Of a stretch of 18,581 bases of DNA, positions 8,271-14,946 are shown piece by piece. The stretch is from JAICIG01 sp035532215. Its GTDB lineage: Bacteria > Planctomycetota > Planctomycetia > Pirellulales > JAICIG01. The stretch's first letter is position 1, and each line of letters starts with the position of its first letter. The stretch covers positions 1 to 18,581 of the forward strand of contig DATKRK010000367.1 in assembly GCA_035532215.1 (NCBI GenBank), written 5' to 3'. A program made the translations under genes and the position numbers. The notes beneath the pieces were generated by a model. It made no database searches, was not told where the DNA came from, and saw nothing but the letters and a program-made list of their open reading frames with translations.

Positions 8271-8746
8271 GTAAACAGTTCCTTGGGCTCTCTGCGAAGA
8301 CTTTGCCTGGGTCTAGTAGGAGGGAACCGCCGAGGCAGGCTTCTGGATGGAAGCTTGCCGAGGACGGGCGATGGCGGGGGGCGGCGGTCGGCTGAGCCGC
8401 AGTCCGAGGACGAACCGCCTCCGCCACGAGCATCGCCGGCCGCGGTAAGATCCAAGTATAACCGCGTCAAACGGGCAAGTCTCCCGGCGCTCGGCCGCTT
8501 TTTGCCAAAATCCGGCCGTCGATCGCGCCGGGTGGCTGGGGCTAAGCCTGGGCGATGCCCCGGTTCGCTGGGGCATCGCTGCGCTCTGCCGCCAGCCACT
8601 CCCAAGGTTGTCGGCTGCCTGCCATTCCGTGTTCGATCCGTGTTTCATCCGTGGCTAAAGTCCGTCGGGCGTCGCTCAACTGCACGCAAGCGCCGACCCT
8701 CATTTTCAGTTGTGACAAAGCACTAGCCGCGTCTCGCCCGGCGGAG
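8271..8746. other. 476-base intergenic region upstream of the large redox gene
   Basis: This region separates two minus-strand genes, so it must hold either the promoter of the 1649-residue gene or a readthrough leader from the DUF434 gene. It contains the nested palindrome at 8532-8599. Frames crossing it on both strands are low-complexity, Arg/Pro-rich and lack family motifs, so I call no gene. No clear promoter was recognised. Confidence 0.45.
8532..8599. repeat. Nested palindromic element (REP/cruciform-like)
   Basis: The inner arms GCGATGCCCC (8552-8561) and GGGGCATCGC (8570-8579) are exact reverse complements with an 8-base loop. The outer arms GTGGCTGG (8532-8539) and CCAGCCAC (8592-8599) are also exact. 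The symmetric two-level structure resembles bacterial repetitive extragenic palindromes. It lies about 150 bases past the stop of the DUF434 gene and lacks a U-tract, so terminator function is uncertain. Confidence 0.6.
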
Positions 8747-9466
8747 CTATGCACGAAGATCCACAATTTGCACGCCGGGAATGTGCTTGTCGACCAGGGG
8801 CACGGTCAGGTTCGCCCAGCGGCGGCAGCGATCGAGAATTACGCTGTCGGCCGTGGCCACGATCTCAGGCGATGCAATCAAAAGCTGATCGGGATTGGCG
8901 GCTAATTCGACCGACCAATCCCAGCCGTACTTTTCGGCGATTTCGAGCAGGTAGCCTTTCAGCCGGCCGCTGTTGGAGACCGGGCTGTCGAGGCGCCAGA
9001 CACACGGGCCGACGCCAAGCCCGGCCAGAAATCTTCCGATCAGCTCGATCGCCGGAAACGTTTCCTCGACGCGGCGGAACGTGCCGTGCACGCTGGCCAG
9101 GTCGCGGTAGCAGCCATCGCGACCGCGCAGAATCACGCCGCCGGCCAGCGCCGCCTCGACCGTAATCAGCAGGTTGTAGCCGTCGATCTCCAGCGGTTGG
9201 CCGGCCAACTCGGCCAACTCGGCTTTGCGCTCGCGTCGCGATTCCAGCGATTGATCCGAAGAGGCCGATCGCATCACGGCGATTCGCTGCCTGCGGGCCA
9301 GATCGTAGCGGTCGCCGACCAGCTTGAGCGCCGACTCGCCCGCGTAGCCTCGCGTGAGCAGCCACGACAAATCGGCCGTCGCCGTCCGCAGGCGCGGCCA
9401 GGTCTCCTCGGCGAAAAACTTTGCATCTTCAGGATGCGGGCCGCGATGCGTTCGCTTATCCGGCAT
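8747..9466 (-). CDS. DUF434 domain-containing protein
   Basis: This 239-residue cytosolic protein has no signal peptide or membrane segment. The N-terminal block PEDAKFF, DLSWLLTRGYAGESALKLVG and DRYDLARRQRIAVMRSA is the conserved core of the DUF434 family. The C-terminal part (residues 90-239), with DGYNLLITVEAAL, GRDGCYRDLASVHGTFRRV and WRLDSPVSNSGRLK, fits the DUF5616 domain that usually accompanies it. The conserved acidic, Arg and Ser residues (RDGCYRD, LDSPVSNSGR, SPEIVATADSVILD) suggest a nucleotide or nucleic-acid enzyme, but this is inference and the function is unknown. The start ATG is preceded by AGG about six bases upstream. It stands alone, 476 bases upstream of the large redox gene and next to a gene-poor gap. 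Confidence 0.88.
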   Translation of the reverse strand: MPDKRTHRGPHPEDAKFFAEETWPRLRTATADLSWLLTRGYAGESALKLVGDRYDLARRQRIAVMRSASSDQSLESRRERKAELAELAGQPLEIDGYNLLITVEAALAGGVILRGRDGCYRDLASVHGTFRRVEETFPAIELIGRFLAGLGVGPCVWRLDSPVSNSGRLKGYLLEIAEKYGWDWSVELAANPDQLLIASPEIVATADSVILDRCRRWANLTVPLVDKHIPGVQIVDLRA

Positions 9467-9635
9467 GGGCTGCCTGCCGATTCAAGCTCGGGTGCGAGTC
9501 TTTAGATTCAACCACAGCGACACAGGTGCACTGAAGCGCCGTGCGCAAAGCGGGTTAGTAGCCTAAATGTCGAACGAACGTTTGTCACTTGGCGGCCGAG
9601 CAACCGCTAACCTTTGAACATAGCGGCAGCCAGAC

Positions 9636-9662
9636 GGGCTCGCGGAGGGGTTGGGGCGGGGG
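9636..9662 (+). other. G-tract cluster with quadruplex potential
   Basis: Four G-runs occur on the plus strand (GGG, GGGG, GGGG, GGGGG) with intervening lengths of 8, 2 and 1 bases. This satisfies a loose G-quadruplex pattern. It lies about 170 bases upstream of the DUF434 start, so it could affect that promoter. No functional evidence is visible. Confidence 0.3.
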
Positions 9663-9781
9663 CGTCACCACAGCACTCGCCCTAGCGCTACAAAAATCGC
9701 GAGCACGCCAACACAGAGAGTTGATATCGTAGCTCATAGCCGTCGCGCGGGTGGAAACATTCGACTGAAATGGCATAGGGC

Positions 9782-9877
9782 CAGCTTGTCCATGACGCGG
9801 CCCACGCTCTCGTCAAGGCTTTCGATCATGGCCGCGTAGACAGGTTGGTTCTGAATCTGCCGCGCCTGCCGTTTGCC
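9782..9877 (-). pseudogene. Sulfatase (arylsulfatase family) fragment
   Basis: The minus strand encodes a segment running from GKRQARQIQNQPVYAAMI into ESLDESVGRVMDKL. The consecutive motifs PVYAAMIESLDESVGRVMDKL resemble the conserved segment just before the second metal-binding block (TSDNGG-type) of formylglycine-dependent sulfatases. The similarity ends abruptly after MDKL, and nothing resembling the N-terminal CxPSR site or the downstream DNGG motif is present. It is therefore an internal fragment of a gene normally about 450-550 residues long, left after deletion or rearrangement. Sulfatase genes are highly expanded in planctomycetes, which fits the rest of the window. Confidence 0.7.
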
Positions 9878-10162
9878 TTCGGGAAGAAACTCCGGACCGC
9901 TGGCCGCCATACATCGGATCACGACGGGCGGCGGCATACGGCCCATGCCTGCTGCATCGCCGCCGCACGATTTTGCCCAGGCGGCTGCCTTCGTATGGTA
10001 ACTACGAGCGAGCGCGAGATAAACCTTTCGGCGAGGCGAGTCGCCCTTCTACGGCGAACGGGTCGATTGCTTGTCCTCTTCGGGCAACGTATCGGCCGAA
10101 TTCGATGCGCCGTCTTTCTCCGAGCGACGAGGGGCCGAACTCGGCCCGCACGTGCCGCTCAT

Positions 10163-10273
10163 TCACGTTTTGACCCCGAAGCGAGGCAGAACCCACGCCT
10201 GAAGCACGAACCAAAGCACGAGAAATGCAATGGGAAACAGGAATTCCATAAGAGAGCTCGCGGTTTTTTTCAT
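10163..10273 (-). CDS. Possible 36-residue single-pass membrane protein
   Basis: The ORF starts MKKTASSLMEFLF and continues with the hydrophobic stretch PIAFLVLWFVLQAWVLP, ending PRFGVKT and TGA. It would be a single membrane helix with a basic N-terminus. An in-frame ATG at 10289-10291 would add six residues. The Shine-Dalgarno signal is weak for both (GGCGAG before the inner start). The run of 15-20 hydrophobic residues is hard to get by chance in DNA this GC-rich and Arg-biased, which is the main argument for reality. Similar short proteins ending in LP-(x)2-GV-(x)-T occur in planctomycetes as I recall, but I cannot name a family. Confidence 0.45.
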   Translation of the reverse strand: MKKTASSLMEFLFPIAFLVLWFVLQAWVLPRFGVKT

Positions 10274-10382
10274 CAGGTTCTCGCCGGGCATCCATTGATT
10301 GTACAGCAAAGCGGTCGCCGTGATGAAGGCGTTTGTTTCTTGGGGGGGTGATGCTGTTTGCCGCATTATCAGGGAGAAACTG

Positions 10383-10562
10383 TCCCGCGAGAGCTTGCGC
10401 GGGAAAGCTTGTTTGCCACCAGCTTCACCGGTGGTCGGGAGGGGTAAAAACCTCACCCCAGCCGGCTTCAGCCGGCTTCTCGACAACTCCAAAAAGCCGG
10501 CTGAAGCCGGCTAAAACAACCATTTCTGGAGGCTTGGAGACCACCAACTGAAGCTGGTGGCA
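10383..10562. repeat. Nested palindromic (MITE/BIME-like) element
   Basis: Three levels of symmetry are visible. A small hairpin TCCCGCG/CGCGGGA lies at 10383-10389 and 10398-10404. Outer arms at about 10415-10436 (GCCACCAGCTTCACCGG) and 10541-10562 (ACTGAAGCTGGTGGC side) are imperfect inverted copies. The central arms AGCCGGCTTCAGCCGGCTT (10460-10478) and AAGCCGGCTGAAGCCGGCT (10494-10512) are perfect 19-base reverse complements with a 15-base loop, each arm itself holding two copies of AGCCGGCTT/AAGCCGGCT-like units. Transcribed, it would fold into a long branched hairpin. It encodes nothing itself and resembles repetitive extragenic palindromes or a miniature transposable element. Confidence 0.75.
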
Positions 10563-10659
10563 GACAGACAAAGCAACACGGATTCTGTTTGAACTGGCGA
10601 TCAGGAATTTGGCCGCCGTGCTGCGACAGTTGGAGCGTTCTTACGAGCCGGAGGATTAA
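10552..10659 (+). pseudogene. Possible C-terminal remnant of a plus-strand gene
   Basis: A plus-strand frame beyond the palindromic element encodes a protein-like helix, KATRILFELAIRNLAAVL followed by RQLERSYEPED, and ends with TAA at 10657-10659. It is open for only 35 codons, has no start codon and is closed by TGA at 10549-10551 inside the palindrome arm. This would fit a gene tail whose body was lost or interrupted. The stop overlaps the stop of the convergent gene ending at 10656. No family was recognised; coding status is a guess from composition. Confidence 0.22.
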
Positions 10660-11165
10660 CGCGCCCCGCGGCGTTGCTGAGCGCGGCGGAGCGCCTTGTG
10701 TCGCTGTTTGCGTTCGCTGATGCGCTCGGCGACTTGCTCCTCGCTGAGGCGAACCGGACCGGAAATCCGTGCGACTTGCCGCTCGCCCCAGACCTTCTCT
10801 TTGAACATGCGGTAATGACGCTCGAGCCGGGCCACGTACTTGGGATCGGACAGCACGAGATTGTCGACCATTTCCAGCAACTCGTCGGCGCATTTCGCAC
10901 GAGGATTAAGGGGATCGATAAACGGCCCTGAAAAGGGGTCGTCGCGATCGAATCCGTAGCTGATCACGCACAACGTTTTGCCGGTCGTTTCCGAAATCAC
11001 ATTCAGCGACACGCGGCGGCAATCGCAACCACGTTCGTTGCAATACATCTCGACGAGAGCATAGCGGTCGGCGGGCAGCCCCTCGTCCCCGCGAACGACC
11101 ACCATCACGCGGCATTCCGCCTGGCCCAGTTCCGGGAACTCGCTCATGAAACTATGCATCGGCAT
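10656..11165 (-). CDS. Uncharacterised protein with CxxxxCxC motif
   Basis: This 169-residue soluble protein starts MPMHSF; GGAGGT lies five bases before this ATG, deciding the start over a longer open frame that runs back into the neighbouring gene. Residues 35-51 contain YALVEMYCNERGCDCRRV, giving Cys42, Cys47 and Cys49, a likely metal site. A beta segment GKTLCVISYGFDRDDPF follows, then a helix DPKYVARLERHYRMFKEKVW, and a highly basic C-terminus (SERKQRHKALRRAQQRRGAR). I recall the CDC-RR and YVxRLxRHY motifs from an uncharacterised bacterial family, but it has no established function. It lies 101 bases downstream of the VOC gene and may share its transcript. The basic tail may bind nucleic acid, which is inference. 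Confidence 0.85.
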   Translation of the reverse strand: MPMHSFMSEFPELGQAECRVMVVVRGDEGLPADRYALVEMYCNERGCDCRRVSLNVISETTGKTLCVISYGFDRDDPFSGPFIDPLNPRAKCADELLEMVDNLVLSDPKYVARLERHYRMFKEKVWGERQVARISGPVRLSEEQVAERISERKQRHKALRRAQQRRGAR

Positions 11166-11266
11166 GGCAGACCTCCATTTCTTCCAGCGCCCCGCTTTCC
11201 TTCGAATCATTAGAAACAAGGCCAGGGCCGTTTGGCAACCTGAAAAATGGCGTCTGCCGAGAATCG

Positions 11267-11674
11267 TCAAGTGGCGTTCAATTGCCACGAGACCCCGAAT
11301 CGATCCTGCACCCAGCCGAATTTCTTGCTGAAGGGATAGGCGCCGAGCGGCATCAGCGCCTGGCCGCCTTCGGAAAGCGCCTGAAAGTAACGTTCGATCG
11401 CCGCTTCGTCGGAACTGGCGACGAACAGCGAGATGGCGGGCGTGAACGTGAAGTCGTGCTCGACCGGGCTGTCGATGCAAAGGAATTCGCGGCCGCCGAG
11501 CGAAAACGCCGCTAGATACACCGAGCCTTCGCGGCCGGCTTCCTTGGCGCCGTAGCGAGCGATGCGAAGAATCTTGGAACCTTCGAACAGGCCCACGTAG
11601 AAGTTCATCGCCTCTTCGGCCTGCCCGCTGAACATCAGAAACGGAGTGATTTGCGGTCCAGGTTCGATGGTCAT
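11267..11674 (-). CDS. VOC family protein (PhnB / 3-demethylubiquinone methyltransferase-like glyoxalase fold)
   Basis: This 135-residue cytosolic protein has one vicinal-oxygen-chelate domain. The opening ITPFLMFSGQAEEAMNFYVG, then SVYLAAFSLGGREFLCIDSP, then PAISLFVASSDEAAIERYF and PLGAYPFSKKFGWVQDRFGV followed by SWQLN match the PF06983 (3-dmu-9_3-mt, PhnB-like) layout. The family includes bleomycin-resistance and glyoxalase relatives; most members, including this subtype, have no proven activity, and the family name does not imply methyltransferase activity. Length is normal for a single-domain member. The start ATG has no strong Shine-Dalgarno sequence. It follows the 1035-residue redox gene by 69 bases on the same strand, with a hairpin between them. 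Confidence 0.92.
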   Translation of the reverse strand: MTIEPGPQITPFLMFSGQAEEAMNFYVGLFEGSKILRIARYGAKEAGREGSVYLAAFSLGGREFLCIDSPVEHDFTFTPAISLFVASSDEAAIERYFQALSEGGQALMPLGAYPFSKKFGWVQDRFGVSWQLNAT

Positions 11675-11720
11675 GGTTCGGTTCGTTGGCTAAACACGTT
11701 TCAATCGCAAACGCGGCTCG

Positions 11721-11741
11721 CCCTCTCCCGAAGGGAGAGGG
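11721..11741. terminator. Perfect hairpin just after the 1035-residue redox gene; possible terminator or dispersed repeat
   Basis: CCCTCTCCC (11721-11729) and GGGAGAGGG (11733-11741) are exact 9-base reverse complements with a GAA loop. The element begins three bases beyond the stop of the redox gene ending at 11744. No U-run follows on the minus strand; on the plus strand it is followed by AGTTATTTTT, the gene end. It may therefore act as an RNA 3'-end stabiliser or attenuator between this gene and the VOC gene. The same kind of sequence recurs, degraded, at 3243-3261. Confidence 0.55.
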
Positions 11742-11743
11742 AG

Positions 11744-14700
11744 TTATTTTTCCGGCTTCGCCGCTTCCTCGCTCGGCGGCGCCTGCCGTTGCTCGAGCAG
11801 ATAGGCCAGCAGATGATAAAAATCGGCCTCGGGCACGAGGTCGGCGACGTTGCCGGGCATCGGCGAAAGGGCGGTGATGGCCCGCTCTTCAACGTCCGAC
11901 TCCGGGATGCGAATTTCCTTGCCTTGGTTATCGGTCAGCACGAGCACGGCGCCTTCATTTCGCAGCAGCAAGCCCGAGATCGACTGGCCGTCGACCGTGT
12001 TGAGCACCGTGCTGCGGAAGGCCTGATCGACGTTGCGGCTGGGATCGAGCACGTCTTCCAGCAGGCGATCGACGCCGCGCAAGCCGACGCCGTCGAGGTC
12101 CGGCCCTACCTTGCCCCCGGCGCCGCTCACGCGATGGCAGGCCGCGCATGTCTTTTGGAACACGGCTTTGCCCAGCGCCGCGTCGGGCTTCGTTTCGCGG
12201 AATCCGTCGCGCCGCGCCGTCAGGAGTTGCTTGATCCGCTCGTCGGCCGGCGGCAATCCTGCGGTGAGCTGCGCCAGCCGCTCTTCGAGGTCCTGCACGT
12301 TGGCGGCTCGCAGTCGTTCTTGCACGGCCGCTTCCTGCAACAGCCGCGGCGAGGCCTTGCCGGCGGAGATTTCGGCCAGCAACAGTTCTGCGCCCGGCTT
12401 TCGAGCGGCCAATCCCACGGCGATTTCGATCGCCAGGCGATCGGAAGCGAGGCGCAGATGCATGACCAACTCCTGCCTCGCCGCTTCGGAATTGATGCTT
12501 GCCAGGGCGGCCGCCGCCTTCTGTCGCAAGGCCGCCGGCTCGACCGCATTGCCCAAAATTCCGCTCAACAGCGGGATCGATCGCTCGGCGTCATTCACGA
12601 TGCAGGCGTCGATCGCGCCCGCGCGCAAGTCGGCGAATTTCGTTTCGGGCGAGGCCAACGCGGCCAATTGCTCGAACAGCGGCTTCAATCGCATTTCGCG
12701 GGCCAGATCGATCCCGCTTTGCACGAGCGGCTTATCGGCCTCGGCTAACAGCGATTCACCCGTGCGCGTCGCCGCTGCAACAAAACTCTCAGGCAACGCC
12801 AGCTTTCGTTCCTGGGCCGAGCGGTGCAGGGCCAAGGCCAGCTCGCGGGCCAGCGGCAACGAATCCTGCCCCCGGTTTTCGGCCCAATCGCACAACTCGG
12901 GCAGTTTTGTCTCGGGCAGCCAGCGGGCCGTTTCGCGCGCGAATTCGGGCAAGCGATCGGAACTTTTGCCCCTGTCGGACAGCCAGGCAAACAGATATTC
13001 CGCCGCGTCGGGCGAGCGAACGCCCAAGCTCACGTCGGCCAGGCGAGCGGCGAAATCGGCGTTCGAGGTTGTCGAAGGCCTGACTTCGGCGTACATGCCG
13101 GACGCTCGCAGATGATCGCGCAGCGACATCCGCACTACATGGACCAAATGCGTATCATCCGCCGGAGTTGCGGCCCAAAGAGACAACAGCGGCTCGACCG
13201 ATTCGGCTTGCGGATGGCGGCCCAAGGCATCGGCGGCCGCGCGGCGGACGAAAGCATCGCTGTCGGAAAGTTTGTCGCGCACTAGAGCCGCCAAATCGAG
13301 TTTTCCTGTCGTCCACTCGGGACGCTCGGCGAGCGCCTTGATCAGATGGACCCGCACAATGCGCGCCGGATCGTCGGCCAGGCGTTCGATCTGGTCTTCG
13401 CTGAGCCCGCCCTTTGCCGTGCGCTCGACGATCCATAACCCATGGGCGCGGCGCCAGGCGTCCGCTTCGCTGGTGTCGTCCGGCAGCAATTGTTCGGCGG
13501 TCGGAGCATCTGGCCGGCTGACGAGTTCCTCGGTGGCCAGCACGCGGACCGTCAGGTTCGGATCGCCGAGCCGTTCGAGCAATTGTTCGGTCGACAAGCG
13601 GGCCAGGTCGGGCATCGGTCGCGGCGGCGGCGCCCCGCCGTCGACGCCCGTGTACACGACTCGCCAAATGCGGCCGCGGAACCGGTCGCGGCCGGGATGC
13701 TTCAACGGCACCTCGTAGTGGCCGATGATCTTGTTGTAAAAGTCAAGAATGTAAAGCGAACCGTCGGGGGCCAGTTTCAAGTCGACGGGGCGAAACCACG
13801 GGTCGTCGCAACGGACGAAGTCGGGCTGTTCGATCGCGTTGTACGACGAGCCATGCGCTTCGAGCCGATCGTGATTGACTTTGCCCGTGACCGGGTTGCC
13901 GATGAACACCGTGTCGCGGTACTCGGGCGGAAAATGGTCGGCGGCGTAATAGACGACGCCGGCGATGCCGGTCGAGCCGTGATTGTGGCCGATCATCGCC
14001 GGCCCGTAACCCAGCCCGTCGTGCGGCTTGCCGAAGCTCGGATACCAGGCGCCACGCAGCAGTTGATAGATGGGCAGCGTGTGGCAATCGGCCGAATACT
14101 CGTTACCTAACGGATCGAAGCACAGTCCGAACGGGTTGACTTGCCCGTGCGTCACTTGCTCGATATGGCTGCCGTCGGCGCGAATGCGGAAGGTGTTGCC
14201 CGAGTTCATCCGCACCTCTTCGCCGCCGGCGCTGCGGACCGTTGAGTCGTTGGCGAATCCATGGCTGCAATAGATCCAGCCATCGACCCAACGTGTGAAC
14301 GAGTTCGTCATGCCGTGCGTGTCGCGAAAGCCGATTTCGGGATAGAGCAACCGGCTCTCTTTGGCGCCGGAACCGCCCGGCTGCGGCGGGGCTGTCGCGG
14401 GGTCGCCCTGCCAGAGATAGATGTTCGGAATGCTGTGATAGATCACGCCGCCGGCGACCGGGGTAACGCCGATGGGAATATTCAGCCCGGTCAATAGGGT
14501 CTTGACGCTTTCCGCGCGGCCGTCGCCGTCGCGATCTTCCAGGACGCTGACGATATCGCGGCCTGTCTCGCCAGGCTTGACCGGAAACGGATATTCGAGC
14601 GAACTGGTGACATACATCCGCCCGCCGCCGTCGAAATTCAAGTTCATCGGCTTATGGATTTGCGGCTCGCAGGCCACGAGCTGAATCGTAAAGCCGGGGG

Positions 14701-14851
14701 GCAGGTGAAACTTTTTAAGCTGTTCCTCGGCCGGCAGCGGATCGGTCGGCGCGACGAGGATGGCCGGGTATTGCGGCTCGTCGGCAGGCGCCAGGGTGGG
14801 AGGCATCCACAGCAATACGAGCAGCGGCAAAGCAGGCAACAGGCGGGGCAT
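11744..14851 (-). CDS. Secreted PVC-type dehydrogenase with HEAT repeats and C-terminal c-type haem domain
   Basis: This 1035-residue protein begins with hydrophobic signal MPRLLPALPLLVLLWMPPTL before the mature ADEPQYP. Residues 45-400 form a TIGR02604-type propeller: FHLPPGFTIQLVACEPQI, a calcium-loop-like DRDGDGRAE near residue 107, and the closing RDRFRGRIWRVVYTG. Residues 410-870 are helical HEAT-like repeats rich in Ala, Leu and Arg. Residues 885-1025 are a TIGR02603-type haem domain with CAACH at 902-906, GPDLDGVG, LLEDVLDPSRNVD and MPGNVADLVPEADFY; the Met of MPGN may be the distal haem ligand. The C-terminus is a short charged tail. It likely oxidises a sugar or alcohol outside the cytoplasm and passes electrons through the haem; the substrate is unknown. 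GGAAG lies seven bases before the ATG. It is 95 bases downstream of the S51 peptidase gene. Confidence 0.95.
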   Translation of the reverse strand: MPRLLPALPLLVLLWMPPTLAPADEPQYPAILVAPTDPLPAEEQLKKFHLPPGFTIQLVACEPQIHKPMNLNFDGGGRMYVTSSLEYPFPVKPGETGRDIVSVLEDRDGDGRAESVKTLLTGLNIPIGVTPVAGGVIYHSIPNIYLWQGDPATAPPQPGGSGAKESRLLYPEIGFRDTHGMTNSFTRWVDGWIYCSHGFANDSTVRSAGGEEVRMNSGNTFRIRADGSHIEQVTHGQVNPFGLCFDPLGNEYSADCHTLPIYQLLRGAWYPSFGKPHDGLGYGPAMIGHNHGSTGIAGVVYYAADHFPPEYRDTVFIGNPVTGKVNHDRLEAHGSSYNAIEQPDFVRCDDPWFRPVDLKLAPDGSLYILDFYNKIIGHYEVPLKHPGRDRFRGRIWRVVYTGVDGGAPPPRPMPDLARLSTEQLLERLGDPNLTVRVLATEELVSRPDAPTAEQLLPDDTSEADAWRRAHGLWIVERTAKGGLSEDQIERLADDPARIVRVHLIKALAERPEWTTGKLDLAALVRDKLSDSDAFVRRAAADALGRHPQAESVEPLLSLWAATPADDTHLVHVVRMSLRDHLRASGMYAEVRPSTTSNADFAARLADVSLGVRSPDAAEYLFAWLSDRGKSSDRLPEFARETARWLPETKLPELCDWAENRGQDSLPLARELALALHRSAQERKLALPESFVAAATRTGESLLAEADKPLVQSGIDLAREMRLKPLFEQLAALASPETKFADLRAGAIDACIVNDAERSIPLLSGILGNAVEPAALRQKAAAALASINSEAARQELVMHLRLASDRLAIEIAVGLAARKPGAELLLAEISAGKASPRLLQEAAVQERLRAANVQDLEERLAQLTAGLPPADERIKQLLTARRDGFRETKPDAALGKAVFQKTCAACHRVSGAGGKVGPDLDGVGLRGVDRLLEDVLDPSRNVDQAFRSTVLNTVDGQSISGLLLRNEGAVLVLTDNQGKEIRIPESDVEERAITALSPMPGNVADLVPEADFYHLLAYLLEQRQAPPSEEAAKPEK

Positions 14852-14946
14852 CGGCGACTTCCGGGAGACAATGGCGAAGGATGCAAGCCAGTGTAGGCCG
14901 GAAGGAAAAGGGCCGCAACATGCGACCAGACGCAGAGGCGTCTCCC

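Larger units (their letters stand above)
9467..10655. other. 1.2 kb gene-poor, repeat-rich region with gene remnants
   Basis: No full-length gene is convincing here. I can support a sulfatase fragment (9782-9877), a possible 36-residue membrane protein (10163-10273), a nested palindromic element (10383-10562), a G-tract cluster (9636-9662) and a short plus-strand coding-like tail (10552-10659). Longer frames in this stretch are Arg-rich, mutually overlapping and match no family I know. The mix suggests an eroding accessory locus. Confidence 0.55.

Noticed and set aside
5907..8726. Very long plus-strand open frame (939 codons) opposite the large redox gene
   Set aside because: It is antisense to a gene with clear domains, is rich in Arg, Val, Gly and His with no recognisable motif, and arises from the third-position GC bias of the minus-strand gene.
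10002..10295. Minus-strand frame of 97 codons in the repeat-rich gap
   Set aside because: Overlaps the more convincing membrane-protein ORF in another frame and is Arg-rich with no family signal; reality cannot be supported.
10656..11480. Longer reading (274 codons) of the Cys-motif protein
   Set aside because: The extra N-terminal part overlaps the VOC gene in another frame and is low-quality sequence; a strong GGAGGT precedes the inner ATG at 11163-11165.
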